Source: Truepera sp965215315 (GTDB lineage Bacteria; Deinococcota; Deinococci; Deinococcales; Trueperaceae). From it: a stretch of 64,000 bases of DNA. Below, piece after piece: positions 17,590 through 25,329 of this stretch; within the stretch, counting starts at the first letter, position 1; the number at the start of each line of letters is the position of its first letter. Under the pieces are notes generated by a model that saw only the letters and a list, made by a program, of their open reading frames with translations, did no database searches and was not told the origin of the DNA. Location of the stretch: NCBI GenBank assembly GCA_965215315.1, contig CBDCDB010000008.1:2728001-2792000 (forward strand). The letters are read 5' to 3'. Both the position numbers and the translations under genes were made by a program.

Positions 17590-18049
17590 TGCTCAGTCGG
17601 TAAAAAATACTGAAACAGCGCAGGTTAAAGGCTATGACGGGGGCAAGAAAATCTCAGGGATTAAACGTCATATCGTTGTGGATACGCAGGGCTTACCTCA
17701 CGCCTTGGCTGTTACGGCTGCCAACGTGACCGACCGAACCGGGGCAGTAGACATGCTGGGAACTGCTCAAGCACAGCTCACAACAGTTAAGAAAGTCCTG
17801 GTCGACGGAAGCTACACCGGCGAGACCTTTGCCAACCGTATCCAAGACCTACTCGCTGCCAAGGTAGAAGTTGCCCAACGCAGTGACCAGCGTAGCTTTG
17901 TGGTCATTCCCAAGCGTTGGGTAGTGGAACGCAGCTTCTCCTGGTTAGAGAAGTGCCGGAGGCTCTGGAAAAACTGTGAACGGCTCGTCTCCTCAAGTTT
18001 AGCTATGATGCAGCTTGCCTTCATCCGACTGCTGCTTAGAAGATTGTAG
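17576..18049 (+). CDS. IS5-family transposase, catalytic frame (OrfB)
   Basis: 157 residues if initiated at the ATG at 17576, though it is probably expressed as a fusion by frameshifting from OrfA. It carries the DDE catalytic triad in context: first Asp in VIVDAQSVKNTE, second in VLVDGSYTGETF, and Glu in the WVVERSFSWLEKCRRLWKNCE block with the Y/W-R-E-K signature. It also has GYDGGKKISGIKRHIVVDTQGLPHA, typical of this group. The frame is +1 relative to OrfA. It looks intact, so the element may be recently active. Confidence 0.88.
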   Translation: MVIVDAQSVKNTETAQVKGYDGGKKISGIKRHIVVDTQGLPHALAVTAANVTDRTGAVDMLGTAQAQLTTVKKVLVDGSYTGETFANRIQDLLAAKVEVAQRSDQRSFVVIPKRWVVERSFSWLEKCRRLWKNCERLVSSSLAMMQLAFIRLLLRRL

Positions 18050-18488
18050 ACGGTTTCTTAACGACGAGACGACTTGGGGCGCGGCCATCTCTCTGGACGC
18101 GGACGGCTACGACGCCGCCACTGAGCTACCCGCCGGACTTTTGACCGGAATGTCTCTTATCCTCGAGCCCATCAACCGCTTTCAAGATGAGGTGTCGCCG
18201 CAGTGGGCAATGTACAGAGAGGCGCAAACCCCTGACGGAGCCCCTATCAGCGACGTTCCTACCCTGCTGCTAGGCGGTGTGTATGACCCAACGACGCCCT
18301 TAGCGAACGCCGAACGTGCAGCGGAGCGTTTAGGCCGGAGTACAGTACTCGAGGTTCCCGCCGTAAGTCACGATACGTGGCGCAGCCCCTGTGTTCAGCG
18401 CGTGATTCGTACCTTTCTCGCCAAGCCAGAAGGCCCGCCTGATACGGCGTGTTTTGGTGAGATGACGCTGTCTTTCCTTACGCCCTGA

Positions 18489-18811
18489 GCATTTCTTTCG
18501 TTCAAAAGTATGTTTGAATTCGCCCGCGTCAATGCTTCTCAAAAGGGTTACAGCTCGGGTTTGATGGTTGGAAAAGCCGAATCTGAGTTTCTAGACATAT
18601 ACATATAGCACCCAAGCAGTCGAAAGCTACACTTACCACTATAGAATGTGCGTGCTAGACAGTTCAGATGAACGTGAGGGCATCTGTTCCCAGATGATAC
18701 CTGCTATACCCTCCGGCACTTCACCTATGGGTATACCGGGGTTGACGCTCGCGTCTTGGAAATCCTGACCCATCTCTTACGCCGTAAACCACATTCTGCA
18801 AACCAACCGTG
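18489..18811. other. intergenic region with one copy of a two-block dispersed repeat
   Basis: 323 bases between the hydrolase remnant and the convergent phosphoesterase gene. It holds block 1 (AATGTGCGTGCTAGAC, 18645-18660) and block 2 (CCAGATGATACCTGCTAT, 18690-18707) of the repeat that recurs around the IS1182-type element at 37-39 kb. There is also a TATACCC/GGGTATA dyad (18705-18711, 18729-18735). No coding frame seen. Confidence 0.6.
18645..18707. repeat. two-block dispersed repeat, copy A (intact)
   Basis: Block 1 at 18645-18660 and block 2 at 18690-18707 are separated by 29 unconserved bases. Copy B has block 1 at 37712-37727 (14 of 16 bases identical) and block 2 at 39479-39496 (18 of 18 identical). 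Its spacing is also exactly 29 once the IS and one target duplication are removed. Function unknown; a protein-binding site, a promoter-like element or a small mobile remnant are all possible. Confidence 0.7.
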
Positions 18812-19525
18812 CTAAACCTTGTCCGTCATCCGCCCCTGCTGCACCGCCTCGGCGACCGCCTGCGGCAGCCCCCACGCTACGATGTCAAAGGCGACGGCGG
18901 CAAAGTCGTACTCGACTTTATCCATCGTGACCGAAAGCCCTTCGTCGGTGAAGCTCAGCAGCGCGTAGTCCGCGCCCGGTTCGCCGTTGAGCGACAACCC
19001 TACTGAACCCGGATTGACGATCCAGCCGCCGCTGAGCTGCCGGTAAAACGGCACGTGCGAGTTGCCGACGGCTAAAACCTTGCAGCGCTGCGATTCCAAC
19101 ACCTGCCCGAGCTGCTGATTTGCGCCGCCCAAATTGATCCTTGCTGGGACGTCGAGCGTCCCGTGCAACGCGCGGAGACGTCCTTGCGGCGTACTGAGGC
19201 GGAGCTGTGTTGGGAGCGAGCGTAAAAAAGCAACGTGCTGCGGGTCGATGACCGAACGTGTCCAGGTGAGGATTTCGTCAGCGACGCCCGCACGGGGCCG
19301 GTCGCTACGGGCAAAATCGAACGCGACCTGTTCGTCAGCTGCGCCGAGCGCACAAAGGACGCCTTCTTGCCGCAACAGCTCGAGCGTCTCGTTCGGCGAC
19401 GGCCCGTAACCCACGAGGTCGCCCAAACAGATGATGCTCTGCGCCCCTCGGCGTTTGAGTTCACCTAACGCAGCCTCGAGCGCCAGCACATTGGCGTGAA
19501 CATCGCTGATCAGCCCGACGATCAC
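18812..19525 (-). CDS. metallophosphoesterase family protein (YfcE/MJ0936-like)
   Basis: 237 residues. Calcineurin-like phosphoesterase metal motifs: D-V-H in GLISDVHANVLALEAAL, GD in IICLGDLVGYGPSPNE, a GAADE element replacing the usual GNHD, then ALHGTLDVPARIN, VLAVGNSHVPFYR and WIVNPGSVGLSLNGEPGADYAL. Such proteins hydrolyse phosphodiesters or small phosphate esters in the cytoplasm. The substrate is not readable. The GNHD to GAADE change removes a usual metal/catalytic histidine pair and may lower activity. Ends with TAG. Single gene. Confidence 0.85.
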   Translation of the reverse strand: MIVGLISDVHANVLALEAALGELKRRGAQSIICLGDLVGYGPSPNETLELLRQEGVLCALGAADEQVAFDFARSDRPRAGVADEILTWTRSVIDPQHVAFLRSLPTQLRLSTPQGRLRALHGTLDVPARINLGGANQQLGQVLESQRCKVLAVGNSHVPFYRQLSGGWIVNPGSVGLSLNGEPGADYALLSFTDEGLSVTMDKVEYDFAAVAFDIVAWGLPQAVAEAVQQGRMTDKV

Positions 19526-19670
19526 GACGGTCTAACCTTTATTTGACCTACCTCTGACGGACATACCCACGACTGCTTCACCCGGAGAGTGTAGCACCGT
19601 CATCTCTCTTCAAATAGAAAGAATCTCTCAACCGGAGCCGTGTTTGTGCAGATCGTCAGGTCGATAACCG

Positions 19671-20927
19671 TCAGCTTTCGGTTTGGGGCACAGGTGTACC
19701 CGCCGTTTCCTCAGCCGTGTCGTGCCGCAGACCCGGCAAGAGCGCCGACAAGATGCCCATGCCAAGCGTCAACAGCGCTGCAAACACGAGAATAGCCCGA
19801 ATCCCGAACGCGTCTGCGAGCCCGCCGACGCCCATGCCTAAAACAATCGAGCCTTCAATCCCGACAAAGTACGCGCCGATCACGCGCCCCCGCAGCTCGG
19901 CGGGGGTTTTACGCTGAAACAGAAGCCGAATCGCAATAATCGCTGGAGCATTGAAAAATCCGACAATTGCGAAAAACAACACCGCCAGCGTCACCGTGTT
20001 GGTAAACGCGTAAAGGAGCGCCGCAAGCCCTAAGCTGGTAATGCTGACGAACATCCAGTTCCGCTCAGAAAGCCGGTTACCGAAACTCGCCATCACAAAA
20101 CTGCCGATGACGAAGCCGACCGAGGTCAGAGCTTCCTGAATCCCGAACGCCGTTTCCGACGCGCCTAAAACCGTAATCGTAAAGGGCAGCGTCAGCGTGT
20201 TGAGGACGCCTGAGGCGAAACCGATGCCGAAACCGATGGTAAGAACAGCCCGTAAAACGCGGTGACTAAAGAGATAGTCGAGACCCTTACGCATGTTCCG
20301 CATGACCATCGTCAAATTCGTCTCTTCAGTGTTGCCCAGTTTTTGCACCGTAATTCCCCTGAGGCAGGCTCCAGCGACCACAAAGGTCAGGGCGTCGAGC
20401 AAAAAAACCCAGCCGAGTTCAAACTGTGCGGCTAACAGACCTGCAGCGGCGTAACCGACGGCGGTCGAACCGACGGTGCTGATAGACATCAAGGAGTTGG
20501 CGGCGGCGAGTTCTTCGTCCGTTGCGAGTTCGGGCAGGACGCTTTCGTAAGCAGGCGAATAGAACTGCCGGGCACAGCTCGAGAGTCCCACCAACAGATA
20601 AAGCCAGACCAATCCGAAGGGAATCAGCAGCGGAATCAGGGCGATAAACCCGGCTTGCACAAAGCTGCTCAGTACCAGGATGCGTTTGCGGTCGTAACGG
20701 TCGGCAATCACGCCGCCGAAAAGCCCGAAGATAAGACTCGGCAACGAGGTCGCCATCAGCATCAGTCCGACCGACAAAGCCGAACCGGTCAGCCGGTAGA
20801 CGAGAATTCCGGCGGTCAGGGCGGTCAGGGCGTCGCCGATGGTCGAGATGAGCTGACCCGTCCACATCAGGGTAAATGAACGGTTTCTAAAGACCGCGAA
20901 AGGAGAAGGTTGTAAAGGGTATGACAT
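19671..20927 (-). CDS. MFS transporter (enterobactin-exporter/MFS_3 type)
   Basis: 418 residues, about 12 hydrophobic helices. N-terminal FAVFRNRSFTLMWTGQLISTIGDALTALTAGILVYRLTGSALSVGLMLMATSLPSLIFGLFGGVIADRYDRKR carries the MFS motif A between helices 2 and 3. An A-L-T-S-V-G-F-V-I-G-S helix and a cytosolic C-tail follow. The EntS/MefA-like subclass exports hydrophobic small molecules including drugs and siderophores. No siderophore genes lie nearby, so a drug or metabolite efflux role is only inferred. An isolated gene with a 138-base spacer to the M42 gene upstream. Confidence 0.88.
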   Translation of the reverse strand: MSYPLQPSPFAVFRNRSFTLMWTGQLISTIGDALTALTAGILVYRLTGSALSVGLMLMATSLPSLIFGLFGGVIADRYDRKRILVLSSFVQAGFIALIPLLIPFGLVWLYLLVGLSSCARQFYSPAYESVLPELATDEELAAANSLMSISTVGSTAVGYAAAGLLAAQFELGWVFLLDALTFVVAGACLRGITVQKLGNTEETNLTMVMRNMRKGLDYLFSHRVLRAVLTIGFGIGFASGVLNTLTLPFTITVLGASETAFGIQEALTSVGFVIGSFVMASFGNRLSERNWMFVSITSLGLAALLYAFTNTVTLAVLFFAIVGFFNAPAIIAIRLLFQRKTPAELRGRVIGAYFVGIEGSIVLGMGVGGLADAFGIRAILVFAALLTLGMGILSALLPGLRHDTAEETAGTPVPQTES

Positions 20928-21065
20928 GGGCGTCCTCGAGCGTTGTGTTTACGTCGCTGTCCGGCGCTCTAGCGCAGAGCGTTGGACTAGCAAAACACAA
21001 CCGGGTAGAGTAACGTACCTTACCACGGTTCCGAGAAAAAATGAGACAGGAATGTGTGAGGTTGA

Positions 21066-22094
21066 CTACTTTTGCAAATAGTGCGTTAGCAGTGCCAACG
21101 ACGCTTCAACGTCCTCTTTAGCAACCATCTCGGTCACGGTATGAACGTAGCGTGACGGGACGGAAAGCGTCACGCTGGCGACGCCGCCCCGTGAACGCTG
21201 CACCGCGCCTGCGTCGGTGCCGCCTAACGGCAGCAGTTCAAACTGATACGGCACGCCCTTCTCTTCCGCGAGGGCGACAAACTCGTCTAGTAGCCAGCGC
21301 GTACTGATGGACGATGAATCCATAACTTTGAGGGCCACGCCGCCGCCGAGCTTCGTCACGCGCTGCTCGCTTGGTGTTCCCGGAACGTCTACGGCTAGCG
21401 TCGTATCGAGCGCGATGCCGATGTTGGGTTCAACCTTAAAAGCTGCGGTCTGCGCTCCGCGCAACCCGACCTCTTCTTGGACGGTAAAGACGGCGTATAC
21501 GTCATGTGTGGGAGTTTTCAAAGCTTTCAAAAGTTCAATCAGGATAAAGCAGTTTACCCGGTCGTCCAGCGCCTTGCCGGTTACGACCTCGCCTAAATCG
21601 GCAAACGGTTGCCGCAAAGTTACGGGGTCGCCGAGGCGAACTTTCTCTTTTACGGCGTCGGCGGAGAGGCCGGTATCGACGATAAACTCGGCGAGTTCAG
21701 GCACTTTTTTACGGTCTTCCGCCGAGGCGATATGGACGGGTTTGACGCCGGGGTTCATGACGCCGAGGCGTTCGCCGCCGCTGCTGGCGTGAACTGTCAC
21801 CTGCCGGGCAAACAAGTTGCGCGTATCGAAACCGCCGACATTTTGCACCCGTAAAAAGCCGTCATCGTCTATGAAGCGCACGTAAAAGCCGATTTCGTCC
21901 ATGTGCGCGGCGAGCATCACACGTTTTACGCCGTCCTTACCAGCCTTTTTATGAGCAATCAGGTTGCCCAGCGCGTCGGTCTCGAGCCCGTCCGCCACGC
22001 CCTCCAACTCAGCAGAAATCAGTTCGCGGATGCGCTCTTCACGGCCCGGTACGCCAGCAGCTTCAGAAAGTCTCTTAAGTAGGTCGTAATCCAC
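21066..22094 (-). CDS. M42 family metallopeptidase (glutamyl/endoglucanase-type aminopeptidase)
   Basis: 342 residues, GTG start sharing one base with the upstream TAG stop (TAGTG). Metal-ligand motifs of M42: AAHMDEIGFYV (first His), GKALDDRVNCFILIELLKAL (bridging Asp), VFTVQEEVGLRGAQTAA (general-base Glu-Glu), ALDTTLAVDVPG (Asp) and SRYVHTVTEMVAKEDVEASLALL (last His). A co-catalytic dinuclear aminopeptidase, usually a dodecameric tetrahedral particle degrading peptides in the cytoplasm. It is translationally coupled to two sugar-enzyme genes upstream, a pairing with no obvious shared pathway. Confidence 0.93.
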   Translation of the reverse strand: MDYDLLKRLSEAAGVPGREERIRELISAELEGVADGLETDALGNLIAHKKAGKDGVKRVMLAAHMDEIGFYVRFIDDDGFLRVQNVGGFDTRNLFARQVTVHASSGGERLGVMNPGVKPVHIASAEDRKKVPELAEFIVDTGLSADAVKEKVRLGDPVTLRQPFADLGEVVTGKALDDRVNCFILIELLKALKTPTHDVYAVFTVQEEVGLRGAQTAAFKVEPNIGIALDTTLAVDVPGTPSEQRVTKLGGGVALKVMDSSSISTRWLLDEFVALAEEKGVPYQFELLPLGGTDAGAVQRSRGGVASVTLSVPSRYVHTVTEMVAKEDVEASLALLTHYLQK

Positions 22095-22864
22095 TATAGT
22101 TTTCCTTTCAGATACGTCGCTGAACTGCGAACGCTCGCCACCGGGTCTTTAGGATTGTCGTGCTCGACGACAAACCATTCGGCCCCAGCAGCTTCGGCAG
22201 CGGGGAGAATCGCGTCCCACCCAAGCGTCCCTGAACCTACATCAGCCCAACCGTCTTCGTCCTCGTTTTCACCGGGAGGCGCAATATCTTTAACATGAAC
22301 GCGTTTGACGCGGCCGCTGAATGTTTGAAGCAAACCGAGCGGGTCTTGGTTGCCGCGCACCACCCAGGCGATATCGAGTTCTAGGCCGAGAGATTCACCG
22401 GCACTTTGGGCGAGCCACTCGAGTCCCGTTTTCCCATCAACTGTCTTCATCTCAAAATCGTGGTTGTGATAGAGCAGGTTTAGCCCATGACCTTGAACCG
22501 TTCTGGCGAGTTCACCTAACCGAGTTCCCAGGTCTTGCCAGCCTCGGGCGTCGTCCGAGCGGTCGCCGGGGTCGAGCCACGGGACAATGATGGTGTCGTT
22601 GCCAACAGCTTTGTTAAATGCGACCACACCTTCTAGGTCGGTCTCGAGGTCGGTTAATGCGGTATGACTCGAGGCCACTTTCAGCCCGTGTTTTCCTAAT
22701 AGTTCTTCAAGTTCATCAGCAGTAACGCCCTGCGTCCCGACCGTTTCGATGCCGTCATAACCGGCGGCGGCAACTTCAGCTAAAATCTCGTCTAGCGGTA
22801 AGTCGAGGTTCCGTAAACTGTACATCTGCACGGCAAGTTCAGGTTTGTTCGGCGTCTCAGTCAT
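22094..22864 (-). CDS. sugar phosphate isomerase/epimerase (AP-endonuclease-2 TIM barrel)
   Basis: 256 residues of the xylose-isomerase-like TIM barrel: MYSLRNLDLPLDEILAEVAAAGYDGIETVG at the start, LYHNHDFEMKTVDGKTGLEWL, LGLELDIAWVVRGNQDPLGLLQTFSGRVKRVHVKDI with metal-binding Glu/Asp/His residues, and GWADVGSGTLGWDAILPAAEAAGAEWFVVEHDNP. It overlaps the Gfo/Idh gene upstream by 8 bases and the M42 gene by 1 base. The pair resembles inositol or sugar oxidation modules (dehydrogenase plus ketose isomerase). The exact substrate is unknown. Confidence 0.9.
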   Translation of the reverse strand: MTETPNKPELAVQMYSLRNLDLPLDEILAEVAAAGYDGIETVGTQGVTADELEELLGKHGLKVASSHTALTDLETDLEGVVAFNKAVGNDTIIVPWLDPGDRSDDARGWQDLGTRLGELARTVQGHGLNLLYHNHDFEMKTVDGKTGLEWLAQSAGESLGLELDIAWVVRGNQDPLGLLQTFSGRVKRVHVKDIAPPGENEDEDGWADVGSGTLGWDAILPAAEAAGAEWFVVEHDNPKDPVASVRSSATYLKGKL

Positions 22865-23972
22865 CTAAGATCCCTTCAACCAGCCCCAGCGGTAGCGGGG
22901 CGGGGCGCTCGGCTCGGCTCGAGAGCGTCAACGTTTTCTCTTCTTCAGCAGCCTCTAAAATGCTCTGCATCGTGTCCAGCACATGATACGCCAGCGTGCC
23001 ACTCGCCCGGTGAGGCCGCCCGCTCGTCATCGCCTGCGCCATATCCGCGACGCCCAAGCCGCGACTGTTTTCGGTATACCCGTGTGTGAGCGGCAGGGTC
23101 GTCCACTCAGGAGCATTGGCACGTCTAATCCTTACCGGCCCACCGAACGTGTTGGGGTCGGGGACGCTCAAGGTGCCTTCGGTGCCGTAAATCTCAATAC
23201 GAGGCAGTTCCGAAGCCCATACGTCAAACGAGGTCATCAAAGTTCCGACTGCGCCCGACTCGAAGCTCAGCAGCGCGCTGATGTGCGTCGGCGTCGTGAC
23301 TGGAATCTTCGTGCCGAAGTTGGGTTGACTTGTCACGAGGCGTTCAGGAAAGGTCGTTTTGGCGGTGCTGGCAACCTTGTGGATTGGCCCCAAAAGATGG
23401 ACGAGCGCCGTGACGTAGTACGGCCCGATGTCGAACAGAGGCCCGGCCCCCGGCATGTAAAAAAAGGCCGGGTCGGGGTGCCACATCTCCATGCCGCGGC
23501 TCAGCATGAAGGCGGTTGCGCCGAGCGGCTCACCGATCCAGCCGTCGTCGATGAGTTTACGGCTCGTTTGCAGACCCGCGCCCAAGAACGTATCGGGCGC
23601 ACAGCCGACGCGTAAGTTCTGCTCTTCAGCGGCGTCCAGTATGGGTTCGGCGTCTTCGCGCACCGTACCGAGCGGTTTTTCGCTGTAGACCGATTTGCCC
23701 GCCGCCAAAATTTGCTGACTAACCGCCGCGTGAACGTTGGGAATAGTCAGGTTGATAACGAGTTTGACTTCTGGGTCGTCTAGAAGTTGCTTGACAGTGA
23801 GGGCTTTTTCGACGCCAAACTCGGCGGCCCTGGCCTCGGCGCGAGGTAGCTCGAGGTCAGCTACCGCCACCACCCGAAAAGCCTGAAAGAACTTGGCTGC
23901 GTTTAGATACTGACTGCTGACGTTGCCTGCGCCGACGATACCGACGCCTATAGAATCCATAAAACAGTCCAT
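22857..23972 (-). CDS. Gfo/Idh/MocA family oxidoreductase
   Basis: 371 residues. N-terminal Rossmann fold (GVGIVGAGNVSSQYLNAAKFF) and the EKP motif (SVYSEKPLGTVREDAE) that positions the catalytic region in this family. A C-terminal Gfo/Idh beta-sheet domain follows, with DIGPYYVTALVHLLGPI. It oxidises a sugar, sugar acid or cyclitol with NAD(P). First gene of a three-gene coupled set with the isomerase and the M42 peptidase. The start lies 296 bases from the divergent SDR gene. Confidence 0.9.
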   Translation of the reverse strand: MDCFMDSIGVGIVGAGNVSSQYLNAAKFFQAFRVVAVADLELPRAEARAAEFGVEKALTVKQLLDDPEVKLVINLTIPNVHAAVSQQILAAGKSVYSEKPLGTVREDAEPILDAAEEQNLRVGCAPDTFLGAGLQTSRKLIDDGWIGEPLGATAFMLSRGMEMWHPDPAFFYMPGAGPLFDIGPYYVTALVHLLGPIHKVASTAKTTFPERLVTSQPNFGTKIPVTTPTHISALLSFESGAVGTLMTSFDVWASELPRIEIYGTEGTLSVPDPNTFGGPVRIRRANAPEWTTLPLTHGYTENSRGLGVADMAQAMTSGRPHRASGTLAYHVLDTMQSILEAAEEEKTLTLSSRAERPAPLPLGLVEGILDD

Positions 23973-24157
23973 CCTCCTCTAAACAAACTTTACGGGAGCC
24001 TAACAGATTGCCTCTAGCAAGACAAGACAGTCAAGACAATACAAGCAGGACGGGTGAGCTGAGCGTTTCCTAATAGTTTCTCAACCGGACACGCGCTGAT
24101 TTAGGTATTGGCACTATTCATTTCGTTAAAACGCATGGTTTTGTAGGTCTAAGCGGA

Positions 24158-24176
24158 CCTGGGTGCGGGACCCAGG
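24158..24176. promoter_or_regulatory. perfect hairpin/dyad CCTGGGT-N5-ACCCAGG
   Basis: A 7-base perfect inverted repeat with a 5-base loop in the 296-base divergent spacer between the Gfo/Idh operon and the SDR gene, about 93 bases before the SDR start. No T-run follows it on either strand, so an operator is more likely than a terminator. A TTGACT at 24213 might be a -35 for the SDR gene. Confidence 0.35.
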
Positions 24177-24268
24177 CGTCGCTGCTAAAACTTAACCGGG
24201 GGTAAAGATCGTTTTGACTCATCAGTCATTTTTCTTGTCACATAAGCATCCCTACAACTCAAAACACC

Positions 24269-25183
24269 TTGACTAAGGAGACACCTATGCCAGACGACCA
24301 GTACAAATTCCAGAATCCGCTCGAGCAGTATTCGAAACCCCCCTTTCCCAAACAAAAACAACCCGAACCGGGCCTCAGCAGCGAGATGGAACCCAAACCC
24401 GATCACGGTGAAACGAGCTACCGCGGCACCGGACGTTTAACCGGGCGCAAAGCGCTCGTGACTGGCGCGGACAGCGGTATCGGGCGGGCCGTCGCCATCG
24501 CCTTCGCCCGTGAAGGCGCGGACGTGGTGCTCTCCTATTTGCCGTCGGAAGAAAAGGACGCCAAAGAGGTTGCCCAGTTGGTTGAAGAAGCGGGCCGCAA
24601 GGCCGTTTTGTTCCCCGGCGACCTCAAAGAGAAAACGTACTGCACCGAAATGGTCGAACGCACTGTCGCTGAACTTGGTGGCCTCGACATCTTGGTCAAC
24701 AACGCCGGAAAACAGCAAGCGGTCGAAAGCATCGCCGACTTAAGCGACGAGCAGTTCGACGAGACCTTTAAGACGAACGTGTACTCGCTCTTTTGGACGT
24801 GCAAGGCGGCCTTGCCACATATGCCTGCAGGGGGTTCGATTATCAACACCTCGTCCATTCAGGCGTATCAACCCGCCCCCATCTTGCTCGATTACGCGAC
24901 GACGAAAGCGTCGATCAATACCTTTAGCAAGGCGCTCGCGCAGCAGGTCGGCGAAAAGGGTATCCGCGTGAACGTCGTAGCTCCCGGCCCGGTCTGGACG
25001 CCACTTCAGGCCAGTGGCGGACAACCGACCGAAGCGCTTACTGAGTTCGGGTCGCAGACGCCGCTGGGCCGCCCCGCGCAACCCGCTGAGCTTGCCTCGG
25101 CGTATGTGTATCTGGCGAGCGCTGAATCGGGTTACGTCACGGCGGAAACGCTCTCGGTCAACGGCGGGATGATTGCGCCGTAA
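24269..25183 (+). CDS. SDR family oxidoreductase (general-stress YhdF/YdaD-like)
   Basis: 304 residues. A proline/lysine-rich N-terminal tail (about 45 residues, FQNPLEQYSKPPFPKQKQPEPG) is typical of the YhdF/GSP39 subgroup. Then comes the Rossmann motif TGADSGIGRAVAIAFAREGADV, NNAG in ILVNNAGKQQ, catalytic Ser in SIINTSSIQAY, and YxxxK in LDYATTKASINTFSKALAQQ. C-terminal LSVNGGMIAP. Uses NAD(P); these proteins are associated with stress or spore-like induction and glucose-dehydrogenase-like activity, but the substrate is unproven. TAAGGAG lies 6 bases before the ATG, and a hairpin terminator follows. Confidence 0.93.
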   Translation: MTKETPMPDDQYKFQNPLEQYSKPPFPKQKQPEPGLSSEMEPKPDHGETSYRGTGRLTGRKALVTGADSGIGRAVAIAFAREGADVVLSYLPSEEKDAKEVAQLVEEAGRKAVLFPGDLKEKTYCTEMVERTVAELGGLDILVNNAGKQQAVESIADLSDEQFDETFKTNVYSLFWTCKAALPHMPAGGSIINTSSIQAYQPAPILLDYATTKASINTFSKALAQQVGEKGIRVNVVAPGPVWTPLQASGGQPTEALTEFGSQTPLGRPAQPAELASAYVYLASAESGYVTAETLSVNGGMIAP

Positions 25184-25220
25184 AAGTAACACAAGAAGTA
25201 AGTTTAGAGATTTTTCCCTG

Positions 25221-25250
25221 CGCCCGGTGTCTTTCCGGGCGTTTATTCTT
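25221..25250 (+). terminator. rho-independent terminator after the SDR gene
   Basis: CGCCCGG (25221-25227), a 7-base loop and CCGGGCG (25235-25241), followed by TTTATTCTT. A perfect 7-pair G+C stem 37 bases after the SDR stop codon. Confidence 0.8.
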
Positions 25251-25329
25251 GTATATAAGTTTCATTTTTACGGCCTCGAGAACAGTTGCTTGCATATAGA
25301 ATCGCCGTGAACTTCGCTTCAGAATAGGC

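Larger units (their letters stand above)
17233..18057 (+). mobile_element. IS5-family (IS1031-like) insertion sequence
   Basis: 825 bases bounded by perfect terminal inverted repeats: AGAAACCGTCTAC at 17232-17244 and its exact reverse complement at 18046-18058 (the outermost pair may belong to the target). It is flanked by TCA on the left and TTA on the right. Both fit the TNA target of this group but they are not identical. It encodes two overlapping transposase frames. The host reading frame is the same on both sides, and removing the element plus one target copy restores GAFLNDETTWGAA in the hydrolase. It contains no CTCGAG, unlike the host DNA. Confidence 0.9.
16192..18488 (+). pseudogene. 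alpha/beta-hydrolase (tripeptidyl aminopeptidase type), broken by TAG, frameshift and IS5 insertion
   Basis: Assembled from pieces, this is an exported alpha/beta-hydrolase. There is a signal peptide, CGYVSVPENHNQPEGPQIRLAVAV, the PLVYLQGGPGNSG oxyanion-hole motif, VVSFDQRGIGTSQP, the nucleophile elbow LLGASYGSLLG, and a TAP-like C-terminus with the Asp in GVYDPTTPLANA and the His in VPAVSHDTW. Three lesions: an in-frame TAG at 16714-16716 (reading resumes GINLAAYTNGQSAADVDALRRALG), a frameshift near 16946-16953 (after which ACKADGACGAAYPDLEA follows), and an 825-base IS at 17233-18057. The family cleaves N-terminal peptides or proline residues outside the cytoplasm. The gene cannot give full-length product. 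Confidence 0.88.
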
